Shown in pieces: positions 35,175-43,534 of a stretch of 64,000 nt of DNA. The stretch comes from Chitinophaga sp. 180180018-3 (GTDB taxonomy: Bacteria; Bacteroidota; Bacteroidia; Chitinophagales; Chitinophagaceae). Made by a program: the position numbers and the translations under genes. The stretch spans positions 4,712,001-4,776,000 of the forward strand of contig NZ_CP140772.1 of assembly GCF_037893185.1 (NCBI RefSeq). Direction: 5' to 3'. Numbering within the stretch: position 1 is the stretch's first letter; the number at the start of each line of letters is the position of its first letter. The notes beneath the pieces are model-generated. The model worked only from the letters and a program-made list of their open reading frames with translations, did not search any database and had not been told where the DNA came from.

Positions 35175-38000
35175 ATGTCTACCTCCACATGCAAACTATT
35201 GTCACTTTTAGGTGGTATATGTTGTTCCTTACCAACCCTAGCCGGTATCATCAAAGGGAAAGTATCCGATTCCAAAACTCACGAACCCATTGTGGGGGCG
35301 GTGATAGAAGCGGAGTCCGGAAAGATGAAATACAAAACCGTGGCGAATCTTGATGGTAGTTTCGTATTCAAAAATCTGCCTGAAGGAAACTATGAAGTAA
35401 AGATCAAATTCATTGGATATAAGTCTTCGGAAGAATTCAAGGTAACCCTGAAAGATGCCAGGAGTATCGAATCCATCGGTAATATTGAATTAAAAGATGA
35501 GATTAAGGAACTGGGAGCTGTGAATATAAACGGAGGCAGCAAGCATAGTGATAGCTACGTACGTGCCATGGAGAAAAACGGGGATGTAGTGCAGAATATA
35601 CTTTCTGCGAGAGCTATTCAACTGCTGCCAGATGTAACGGTTGCCAATGCCCTGCAACGTGTCAGTGGCGTGACTATTCAGCGCGATAACAGCGGTGAAG
35701 GACGCTACGCCATCATCCGCGGTATGGCGCAACGTTATAACAATACGCTGGTGAATGGGGTGAAGATCCCAAGCCCCGACGATAAATACCGCTTTGTTCC
35801 GATGGATCTGTTTCCATCCGATATGCTGGAAAGGCTGGAAGTAATCAAAGCCCTGACACCAGGAATGGAAGGAGATGCCATTGGTGGTACGATGAACCTG
35901 GTGATGAAAAGTGCACCAGACCATTTCATGCTCAACGCAAGCCTGGCTGGTGGATATTCCACCCTCTTTTCCGACAGGCCATTCAGCGCATTCGATCATG
36001 CAGGTATGAAGTCGCCTTCTCCGGCCGAAATTCACGGTAACGGATATACGGCAACTGCTGCTGATTTCAGGCTGAATCATTTTCATTACCACGATAAATC
36101 ATCGCCGGTAAATACTACAGCGGGACTCACCATCGGTAACCGGTTCTTTAATAAAAAACTCGGTGTAATCGTTTCTGCCAGCTACCAGAATTTCTTCAGG
36201 GGCTCCAATACACAAACGATCATCCCCAGTGCCAATACCAACATTATTCCGCAGCCCACTACCCTGATGATCACAGATGTGCTGGACAGAGAATACTCCA
36301 CACAAACCAACAGGATTGCCCTGCATAATAAAATTGACTACGTATTCAACGACCGTAACACCATCTCGCTCTATAATTTTTATGTGCATCAGAATGAGTA
36401 TCAGACAAGATATACCAATGATACCACTTTCGGCACCAACTCTTCTGCTGTTCAAAAGTCGGTAGATGTAGAATACAGGAGCAGATGGCAGATACAGGAT
36501 ATTTACAATGCTACCCTACATGGGGCGCATCAGCTGAGTAACCAGGTTTCGTTCGACTGGAGCGGTGTATACTCCATTGCTAAAAGTAATGTACCGGATA
36601 TGGCGTCGTACGATTTTAATTCCAATGTACTCTTCGATGGAAAAGGCAATGCCACCGGCGCCGACTCTTCTACTTATGGTATGAGCGTGCGGCATATCTG
36701 GCAGCGCAATTCTGACAAGGATTGGGCAGGATATGCCAATCTTACCTACCGGCCGTTTATTTTTAACCAGGAGATAGAATTAGACGGAGGTGGTTTATAT
36801 CGTTATAAAACGAGAGATAACTATTACAACGACTATAGCCTGAAACCGTTCTATGGAAGTACCCAGGCATTTCATACCATTGATACCCTGAGCCTGGCAT
36901 TCAACCCTACACAAAACGGAAGTGGCAGCGTGAGTGCGCTGACCCCCAATAGTTATACTGCCCATGAAAAAATAGCTGCCGGTTATATACAGGCCAGGTT
37001 CCTGTTATTAAAGGCCCTGCAGGTCATCGGCGGCGTGCGGGTAGAAAATACGCAACAGGATTTCACTACAGTGATGCCAGCTGAATTCTCCGGAAAAAAT
37101 GGTACCATCCGTTATACAGATGTATTGCCCAGCATACACTTCAAGTACATGCTGGATAGCAAAGAAAATATCCGTTTATCTTATTTTAAATCCATCAGCA
37201 GACCCGGATTCGGAGAACTGGTGCCCTATTCTATTCCGGGCGAGCAGTTTACAGAAATGGGTAACCCCTACCTGAAACACGTGCGGGCCGATAATATTGA
37301 TGCCCGTTACGAGCTTTTCCCCGGTGGCTCCGACCAGTTATTACTCGGAGGTTTTTACAAACAACTGCAGAATCCTATTGAGTATTTTGTTATCAACCAA
37401 GGTGGCCCAAGTAACCTGAACATACAGGCACAGAACACCGACAAAGCCACCAATTTCGGTTTTGAAGCTGTTTATACAAAATTCTTCGGCAAATTTGGGG
37501 TGTCTGCAAACTATACCTACACCCACTCAGAAGTGACTACGCCCAAAACCACTAAGTACTACGACAAGGTATCAGCGCAAACATTAACCGGTACCACTAC
37601 CCAAACCCGCCCTTTACAGGGTCAGGCAGATCACGTGGGTAACGCATCGCTCCTGTATAAAAACCCGAAGATCGGCCTTGATATGCAGCTGGCATTTTCC
37701 TACACCGGTAAGCGGATCGCGCAGGTATCTTCCTGGTATGGGCTGGATATCTGGCAAAAGCCATACACCCAGCTGGATTTCTCACTGGAAAAAAGTTTGT
37801 CTAAACACTTCTTCTTCTATACCAAAATCAACAACATCACCAATTCGGCTAACAGGTTGTACATAAAAGTAGATGAAGCCGTGCTGGACAATTTCATCTC
37901 TCAGGGCCTGCCAGGTCAGAAAGCGGGCAGCCATATCGTTAACATGCAAAAACAGGTGGTATACCTCAACTTCCTGGGCGGAATTAAATACAAGTTTTAA
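35175..38000 (+). CDS. TonB-dependent receptor with CarboxypepD_reg-like N-terminus
   Basis: The 941-residue outer-membrane protein has a signal region, a carboxypeptidase-regulatory-like domain (GIIKGKVSDSKTHEPIVGAV, about 22-105), a plug domain (ALQRVSGVTIQRDNSGEGRY, then VIKALTPGMEGDAIGGTMNL), and a long barrel ending in FLGGIKYKF. It is not of the SusC type and no SusD gene follows. Instead a beta-helix lipoprotein and a phosphoesterase lipoprotein follow at 36 and 84 bp. This suggests import of a phosphorylated or otherwise processed compound. Confidence 0.93.
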   Translation: MSTSTCKLLSLLGGICCSLPTLAGIIKGKVSDSKTHEPIVGAVIEAESGKMKYKTVANLDGSFVFKNLPEGNYEVKIKFIGYKSSEEFKVTLKDARSIESIGNIELKDEIKELGAVNINGGSKHSDSYVRAMEKNGDVVQNILSARAIQLLPDVTVANALQRVSGVTIQRDNSGEGRYAIIRGMAQRYNNTLVNGVKIPSPDDKYRFVPMDLFPSDMLERLEVIKALTPGMEGDAIGGTMNLVMKSAPDHFMLNASLAGGYSTLFSDRPFSAFDHAGMKSPSPAEIHGNGYTATAADFRLNHFHYHDKSSPVNTTAGLTIGNRFFNKKLGVIVSASYQNFFRGSNTQTIIPSANTNIIPQPTTLMITDVLDREYSTQTNRIALHNKIDYVFNDRNTISLYNFYVHQNEYQTRYTNDTTFGTNSSAVQKSVDVEYRSRWQIQDIYNATLHGAHQLSNQVSFDWSGVYSIAKSNVPDMASYDFNSNVLFDGKGNATGADSSTYGMSVRHIWQRNSDKDWAGYANLTYRPFIFNQEIELDGGGLYRYKTRDNYYNDYSLKPFYGSTQAFHTIDTLSLAFNPTQNGSGSVSALTPNSYTAHEKIAAGYIQARFLLLKALQVIGGVRVENTQQDFTTVMPAEFSGKNGTIRYTDVLPSIHFKYMLDSKENIRLSYFKSISRPGFGELVPYSIPGEQFTEMGNPYLKHVRADNIDARYELFPGGSDQLLLGGFYKQLQNPIEYFVINQGGPSNLNIQAQNTDKATNFGFEAVYTKFFGKFGVSANYTYTHSEVTTPKTTKYYDKVSAQTLTGTTTQTRPLQGQADHVGNASLLYKNPKIGLDMQLAFSYTGKRIAQVSSWYGLDIWQKPYTQLDFSLEKSLSKHFFFYTKINNITNSANRLYIKVDEAVLDNFISQGLPGQKAGSHIVNMQKQVVYLNFLGGIKYKF

Positions 38001-38036
38001 TTCAGACACTCAACTCAAACTTTAATATCAGCAATA

Positions 38037-39434
38037 ATGAGAAAAATATTATTTCCTGTTGTTACCATACTTTCCGTTCTGATATTCACCAGCGGATGTA
38101 AGAAATGGGCAGATGAAAAAACTGATATCTACAAATATAATCCTCCTGCCGGACAACCGGTAAGTGATGCCACTCCGTTGTGTGGCTCCATCAAAGGCGT
38201 AATGTTGTCGGGGAAGACATATACCATTGGCTGTGATGTTTACGTCAATCAGGGCGACACCCTGCTCATTCAGCCAGGTGTAACCATCAATGTAACGAAC
38301 GGTTCCGGTATTGCCGTGCGTGGGATACTGGTGAGCCAGGGTACCAGGTCGCAGCCGGTTATTATGACTGTACCCGGACTGGCAAAAGACAATACACCCG
38401 GACTTTCCTACGCTGCCGATTCCGCGCATAGCAGCAACCGCCTCTGGAAAGGGATCGCCTGCGATACTTCCTGCCCCATGCTGGTGTTGAAATGGACGCA
38501 TATCGATTTCGCAGGAGCAGCCTATGGTAAAACCTTTGGCCCGGCAGTACAACAGAAAGCAGGAACCTCTTTCAACCTGCTCTTCCAGAATCCCAACGGA
38601 TATTTCATTGTAGAGGATTGCTGGCTCTGGGGTGGTACAGACGACTGTATCAGGGTATCCAGCGGTAAGATCCATGTTTTCAGAAATACATTTGAAAAAA
38701 CCGGAGGTACAGGTGGCGACTGCGTCAATGTAAAAGGTGGCACCACCGGCACCATGGCCTATAACTTTTTCATCGGCACAGCCTACAATGGCCAGAAAGC
38801 TTCCAACAAAGGTCAGGGAATCGGTGCTCCTCAAACAAGCGTGGTGATGTACAACAGTACATTCGTGAATGGTGGTCGTGGTGTGGTGCCCGGCCAGAGG
38901 GGTTCTACAGTCAACTTCGAAGAAGGGGCCAGAGGCGCCTTTTATAACAACGTAGCCGTAAACTGCCGCGTAGGTTACCGCGTAGTAAACAATCCCGCCG
39001 CTGATACGGCTCACCTTACTTACAGCAACAACTACCAGTACGCCGATTCACTGGTGATTGCCAACAACTTCTTTACCTCCGGTACTGTATGTACCCGGCC
39101 ACAGCCTACGGACCTGCCGAATCCGGCTTCCTATCTGCCGGCTAACTTCGATTATACCAATCCGAAATACGATGGTACCCCGGTAGTACAGAAACTGAAT
39201 CCGATGTTCGTTAATTATCCACTGCCCAGTCCTTACTCGCCGTGGGGACTGACATCGATCGGCAGCTACAATTTCCATATACAGCCAGGCTCTCCCTTAG
39301 CAGGAAAGGGCTATACCGGCGTACATCCGTTGGTGGTAGTGCCGCTGGATGCTGTGTATGGCGCATCTGAAGTAACTCCTCCAGGTGTGGATCTGGGCTG
39401 CTTCCAGATTAATGGTTCGGGTAATCAGCATTGA
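38037..39434 (+). CDS. Beta-helix surface lipoprotein
   Basis: The 465-residue protein has a lipobox (LIFTSGCKKWADEK). The body is repetitive, with beta-helix features such as GTRSQPVIMTVPG, FNLLFQNPNGYFIVEDCW, GKIHVFRNTFEKTGG and MYNSTFVNGGRGV. This is the pattern of right-handed parallel beta-helix proteins. No catalytic site is evident. It lies between the TonB receptor and the metallophosphoesterase in one operon and may bind the substrate at the surface, taking the place of a SusD protein. It ends with a hairpin at 39454-39493. Confidence 0.82.
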   Translation: MRKILFPVVTILSVLIFTSGCKKWADEKTDIYKYNPPAGQPVSDATPLCGSIKGVMLSGKTYTIGCDVYVNQGDTLLIQPGVTINVTNGSGIAVRGILVSQGTRSQPVIMTVPGLAKDNTPGLSYAADSAHSSNRLWKGIACDTSCPMLVLKWTHIDFAGAAYGKTFGPAVQQKAGTSFNLLFQNPNGYFIVEDCWLWGGTDDCIRVSSGKIHVFRNTFEKTGGTGGDCVNVKGGTTGTMAYNFFIGTAYNGQKASNKGQGIGAPQTSVVMYNSTFVNGGRGVVPGQRGSTVNFEEGARGAFYNNVAVNCRVGYRVVNNPAADTAHLTYSNNYQYADSLVIANNFFTSGTVCTRPQPTDLPNPASYLPANFDYTNPKYDGTPVVQKLNPMFVNYPLPSPYSPWGLTSIGSYNFHIQPGSPLAGKGYTGVHPLVVVPLDAVYGASEVTPPGVDLGCFQINGSGNQH

Positions 39435-39453
39435 TAAACAGCAATAGATTTTC

Positions 39454-39493
39454 GGGGACCGGGAAATGGGAACATACTCATTTCCCGGTCCTC
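39454..39493 (+). repeat. Hairpin repeat, copy D
   Basis: Perfect 13-bp arms (39456-39468 and 39479-39491) follow the beta-helix lipoprotein gene. The left arm plus loop start, GGACCGGGAAATGGGAACA, recurs with one change at 43118-43136. There is no T-run, so termination would be partial and allow read-through to the next gene. Confidence 0.75.
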
Positions 39494-39518
39494 ATTCACC
39501 ATTATAACCTATATTAAG

Positions 39519-40694
39519 ATGAGAAACTCCATTCACAAAGCACTGTACCTCCTTCCGGTAGCAGCCATATTGTTTGGCGCCTGTAAGAAAGATAAAAACG
39601 ACGACAAAAAAGAAGAACCGGGCCAGGTTCAATTCATTTTCACTTCAGATGCCCATTATGGCATCACCCGCGCTAAGTTTCAGGGTAAAACCAACGTTGA
39701 CGCACATACGGTAAATGCTGCCATGATTGCCAAAATCAATGGCATGCCTGATGTAACACTTCCCGCAGATGGCGCTTTAAATGCCGGCCAGAAGATTGGC
39801 AGCATCGACTACCTCTTTGAAGCCGGTGATATTGCGAACCGTATGGAAGTTTCATCAAATGTGCAAACAGGTGCCGCATCCTGGGAGCAATTCAAAACAG
39901 ATTACCTGCAAAGCCTTACTATCAAAGGACAAAATAGTCAGAAAGCAGCAGTTCTGATGGTGCCCGGCAATCATGATGTATCCAACAGCATTGGCTACTA
40001 CACAGCGATGTCGCCGATAACAGACGCTACGTCTATGGCCAACATCTATAACCTGATGTTCAACACCAGTATTAAAACTGCGGCTAACTTCAACCCTAAA
40101 GCCGACAGAATCAACTACTCAAAAGAAATTGCAGGCGTTCACTTCTGCTTTATCCAGATGTGGCCCGATTCGAGTGTAAGAGTTTGGATGGAGAAAGATT
40201 TGCAGGCAGTTCCGGCTGTTACTCCGGTAGTTATCGTGGCACATGATCAGCCTGCGGTTGTATCCAATCACTTTACCAACCCTAATGGCGACCATAGCAT
40301 TAACAATACTGATAAATTTGATAATGTACTGGATGAAGTATTTAAATCAGGTAAGACAGCAAATACAGCAGATGCTACAGAGCAGCGCGGATTTGTTGCT
40401 TTCCTGAAAAAGCATACCAATATCAAAGCATATTTACATGGCCATGTGCACGAAAGCAAGTTTTATACCTATACCGGGCCCGACAACGATGTGTCATTAG
40501 CAACAGTTGGCGCCGATTCCCCGATGAAGGGAGTAGTGTCGGCGGCCGATGAAACCAAACTGTCTTTTCATTTTGCCGTGCTGGATGCGAAAACTCAAAT
40601 GCTAACGGTGCGTGAAGTGTATTGGAATCCGGATGCTGCTAATCCTTCAGCAGCCGTAAAGTGGGGTAATATGGTAAACATCAGTTTGAAATGA
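39519..40694 (+). CDS. Metallophosphoesterase lipoprotein (calcineurin-like)
   Basis: The 391-residue protein has a lipobox (VAAILFGACKKDKN) followed by a charged linker. It shows the metal-binding blocks of calcineurin-type phosphoesterases: FTSDAHYGI (DxH), FEAGDIANR (GD), VPGNHDVSN (GNHD), VIVAHDQPA, and YLHGHVHESK (GHxH). It would cleave phosphate esters or diesters at the cell surface or in the periplasm. It is the third gene of the TonB-receptor operon and is followed by a strong hairpin. Confidence 0.93.
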   Translation: MRNSIHKALYLLPVAAILFGACKKDKNDDKKEEPGQVQFIFTSDAHYGITRAKFQGKTNVDAHTVNAAMIAKINGMPDVTLPADGALNAGQKIGSIDYLFEAGDIANRMEVSSNVQTGAASWEQFKTDYLQSLTIKGQNSQKAAVLMVPGNHDVSNSIGYYTAMSPITDATSMANIYNLMFNTSIKTAANFNPKADRINYSKEIAGVHFCFIQMWPDSSVRVWMEKDLQAVPAVTPVVIVAHDQPAVVSNHFTNPNGDHSINNTDKFDNVLDEVFKSGKTANTADATEQRGFVAFLKKHTNIKAYLHGHVHESKFYTYTGPDNDVSLATVGADSPMKGVVSAADETKLSFHFAVLDAKTQMLTVREVYWNPDAANPSAAVKWGNMVNISLK

Positions 40695-40716
40695 CTTTTG
40701 TAAAGCATTATTAAGG

Positions 40717-40749
40717 ACTTGCGCCAGTAGGCTACTGGTGCAAGTCCTC
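40717..40749 (+). terminator. Intrinsic terminator after the phosphoesterase gene
   Basis: Arms GGACTTGC.CCAGT and ACTGG.GCAAGTCC (40717-40749) form a strong hairpin followed by a CTCTTTTC stretch, ending the TonB-receptor operon. Confidence 0.8.
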
Positions 40750-40822
40750 TCTTTTCAATTTCAAAAAAAAGTTCACAAATTGAAGCCCGATTACATTAAA
40801 GAATTTCAGGAAAATTCTTTAC

Positions 40823-41365
40823 TCATTTTAAACGTATAGTCTTTTTGATTGATTCCACAATGCTATTTACTTCCTCAGACATCATCTTGTTGTATTCTAG
40901 TACAATAATAGCATATCTACCCTGTTTCAAATCAGAATCGATTTCTGTATAACAGTCTTCATCATAGGTATATTTGACAACCATGAAACTTGCTCCATTG
41001 TAAGACTCTATTACAGATGAGTAGTCCTTAAAATTAGATGAGTTGCTCTTAGTCTCAAAATGCTTCTGAAATAGACCGTCAAAAAATTGTTTCCTTGCTT
41101 CAAGACTGGAAGGGTCAAATTTAAATGGTTTCATTTCTCTAACGACCATACCAATACCTTTGTCATTATAGTAATATTGATCTCGATCCAAATATTCCTT
41201 TGGCTTTGATAGATGTTCTTTTATCTGAGTCTTGTATTCTGCCAGAGAAGTATTCTTAAACCCTTTAGGTAATTGAAATGATATTGTATTATTACCAGCT
41301 TCTTGAGCATAGCACGAAAATGAGATAATAATAGCTACTATAAATAAAGAAATTATTTTATTCAT
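40823..41365 (-). CDS. Secreted protein of unknown function
   Basis: From the ATG at 41365 the protein has 180 residues and a signal peptide (ISLFIVAIIISFSCYAQEAG). A longer frame from 41413 would overlap the upstream gene and spoil the signal peptide. The mature part is mixed, charged and lysine-rich, with no recognisable motif. The gene is AT-rich compared with its neighbours. It lies 28 bp downstream of the JAB-motif lipoprotein gene and is probably co-transcribed with it, so the two products may act together. Confidence 0.8.
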   Translation of the reverse strand: MNKIISLFIVAIIISFSCYAQEAGNNTISFQLPKGFKNTSLAEYKTQIKEHLSKPKEYLDRDQYYYNDKGIGMVVREMKPFKFDPSSLEARKQFFDGLFQKHFETKSNSSNFKDYSSVIESYNGASFMVVKYTYDEDCYTEIDSDLKQGRYAIIVLEYNKMMSEEVNSIVESIKKTIRLK

Positions 41366-41393
41366 GTTTATATTTTTTACTTTCAATTTTAAT

Positions 41394-42800
41394 TTATTTA
41401 CAAGGTATCGCAATGACTTCTTTCGATGTGCCGTTGAATAATACTGGCATCACACCACCCCCATCAAGCGGATCGATATATAGATTTATGGACGATCCAA
41501 AAATTACAGAAAGTGCAGCTACACCAGACCTATACTCAGCTGATTTTGCCTGAAAATTGTCTTCAAAGGCAGCCGGATTTGATTTGAATGACTCATGCAA
41601 TGATTTAATCTGATTCCAATCGTTTAAAGTAACAATAAAATTATTTGACTTGGTTACAATAGTAACACTCGCATTATTAACGAAGAAATCCTGCTCTATC
41701 CAGCCGCTCTGAAACTCTGGACTATCTAGTGCCCACTCCACAATATCAAATATATCCTGTGGGGTAGGTGTACTCCCGTTAGGATGGCTGTGCACAAACC
41801 CTACAGTATAACCGTCCTTGTCGTTCCATGTAAAATTAGACTTTAGCTGATCTATTTTGCCATCGGAATAAATCGGTTTTTGAATCCATTTACCAGCACC
41901 ATATTTGGCACTTAATACCTGCTCAACTCCCCATTCATTTGGAGATGTTGCAAGTTTATCCCTTAATTCCTTCAGGGGGGCACTGTATGCAGGGATTTTC
42001 ATGTTTTTATCAATAGTTTGCCTTTCGTCGCAGAGATTCTTTACAATAGAGACATCGGTTTGTGGCTCTTGTGGTTCCGGATCATAAGGAAACTCTCCTT
42101 CGCCGATGCCTCCATCCCCCCCACTACCACCGGTGCCACCACCACCGGTACCACCTGGATTAGGATCCCATGGATTGCTGCCTCCGCCACCACCGACCCC
42201 CATATCTATACAAACGGAATATCCATGTACAGTGAATACTCCATCTGCATCCAAATAGGTGTCTTCGTAATAAAAACAGGTAATTTCAGGTTTTGCCTGA
42301 TTTTCAAATGCCTGCTTATTTCTGAATACCTGATAGTTGGCATTGAACTTGCGTACCCCATTTTCGTAATATCCACCATATAATGGATTCATATTGAGGT
42401 CGAACCTTACAGCTGATCCGGTAAAGGTAGTGGGATCAAAAAAATGATGCTTCTTTACAAATTCAGGTTTTGCCATGATCAGAACAACACTACCCGCGAA
42501 TTTCCCATTTCGTTTGGTAATAATTATTCTTCTGATAGTCCTGCTTCTTTTTTCGAAGCGGTTGGAAAAAGGAAATGGCACTACAACTTCTTTTTGACCC
42601 TTAACTGCAGACGTTACCCGGGCATTTTCCCAATCAGGCTCACCTGTAGTATTATTGTGGATAAACGAAGAATACCATTTTTGGGCGGCTGCAATAGTTG
42701 GATCCACAAGCTGAGAGCCTTTTTCTGTTTTCGAACAGGATACAAACGAGAGGACACTAAATAACAGAAGAATAATGGGTAACTGTAGATTTTTGAACAT
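41394..42800 (-). CDS. Lipoprotein with glycine-rich linker and JAB/JAMM-like motif
   Basis: The 468-residue protein has a lipobox (LLFSVLSFVSCSKTEK) and an N-terminal region of about 190 residues without known motifs. A glycine/proline-rich linker follows (GGGGGSNPWDPNPGG, about 205-250). A C-terminal domain contains FVHSHPNGSTPTPQD. That motif resembles the HxH...D metal site of JAB/MPN peptidases, with threonine where serine is usual and one residue shorter, so activity is uncertain. Its AT-rich composition differs from the operons on either side. It may be a surface-exposed hydrolase or toxin-like module. Confidence 0.78.
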   Translation of the reverse strand: MFKNLQLPIILLLFSVLSFVSCSKTEKGSQLVDPTIAAAQKWYSSFIHNNTTGEPDWENARVTSAVKGQKEVVVPFPFSNRFEKRSRTIRRIIITKRNGKFAGSVVLIMAKPEFVKKHHFFDPTTFTGSAVRFDLNMNPLYGGYYENGVRKFNANYQVFRNKQAFENQAKPEITCFYYEDTYLDADGVFTVHGYSVCIDMGVGGGGGSNPWDPNPGGTGGGGTGGSGGDGGIGEGEFPYDPEPQEPQTDVSIVKNLCDERQTIDKNMKIPAYSAPLKELRDKLATSPNEWGVEQVLSAKYGAGKWIQKPIYSDGKIDQLKSNFTWNDKDGYTVGFVHSHPNGSTPTPQDIFDIVEWALDSPEFQSGWIEQDFFVNNASVTIVTKSNNFIVTLNDWNQIKSLHESFKSNPAAFEDNFQAKSAEYRSGVAALSVIFGSSINLYIDPLDGGGVMPVLFNGTSKEVIAIPCK

Positions 42801-43203
42801 ATTAGACTGCTTGGCTCACTGTGACTAAAGACATATTCACAATGAAAGATTAACAAAGTATATTGGTGAATTAAGCTAGGGTAATATCATGAGTGCTAGC
42901 AGAATATTAGAATTTAAGCGGGGCGAAATTAGGCCAATAATAACAGATCAATAATATATTCTATAAAACGACTGATATCCTCGACAAAACAACCATTTTA
43001 GTTCATTTCGTGTATTCCTCTCCGTTATTTCCTTTCCAGATTATGATAACCATCGGATCGAATAGTAGCAATTACAATTAAATAGACGGCATTAATGGAG
43101 ACCTCTAAGGCTTCCAGGGACCGGGAGATGGGAACAGCACCCATTTTCCGGTCCCTGAAGTTTTTATCGATCCAGATCACCAGTTTTGAAAAATCAACGT
43201 TGA
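42801..43203. other. AT-rich gene-poor stretch
   Basis: These 403 bp hold no convincing gene. A 60-codon frame at 43025-43207 runs through the hairpin at 43111-43160 and has no coding character. The promoter of the lipoprotein gene should lie near 42801-42900. Confidence 0.5.
43111..43160. repeat. Hairpin repeat, copy E
   Basis: Arms of about 20 bases (43111-43132 and 43140-43160), with one bulged C and two mismatches, pair around AACAGCA. On the plus strand they are followed by TTTTT. The left arm shares 18 of 19 bases with copy D in the same orientation. It lies downstream of the truncated DoxX gene. Confidence 0.75.
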
Positions 43204-43455
43204 TCAATTCATTCGCCTATCCACACTCCAACGATATCCCGGCAACGTAGCCAACAGAAAGCTAGCCGCACTGGCCGTGAACACTGAATAATTCAAAGGC
43301 TGCTGCACACCAAGCGCCATAGTCATTGCTAATGCAAACAATAAAGTCAGTACCCCACTTCCTGTTGCTGCCAACCGGGTTTTCCATCCTGCTATCAGCA
43401 TTAGTGCAAACAGTATTTCTCCGTAGTCCAGTTTAGAGTCGGAGAATAGTCCAGG
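43204..43455 (-). pseudogene. DoxX-family membrane protein, 5' truncated
   Basis: Read on the minus strand, the frame gives GLFSDSKLDYGEILFALMLI, then AGWKTRLAATGSG and ALGVQQPLNYSVFTASAASF, ending SVDRRMN. This is the C-terminal half of a DoxX-type four-helix membrane protein. The frame meets a TAG at 43456-43458 and no N-terminal half is present. The break falls within about 10 bp of the terminator that closes the NRPS-like gene, pointing to a rearrangement. An internal ATG at 43401 gives a 65-codon frame, unlikely to be functional. Confidence 0.72.
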
Positions 43456-43463
43456 CTACCAAC

Positions 43464-43507
43464 AAAAACCCCGGCCTCCCAGCTTACCCACTGAAAGAAC
43501 CGGAGTT
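43464..43507 (-). terminator. Terminator after the NRPS-like gene
   Basis: Read on the minus strand, AACTCCGG and CCGGGGTT pair with one G-U, and TTTTTGTT follows. It begins about 28 bp past the stop at 43535. Confidence 0.65.
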
Positions 43508-43534
43508 TCCTATTCTAACTCAACATAGCGCGCT

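Noticed and set aside
43025..43207. 60-codon minus-strand frame
   Set aside because: It runs through the hairpin repeat at 43111-43160 and shows no coding character.
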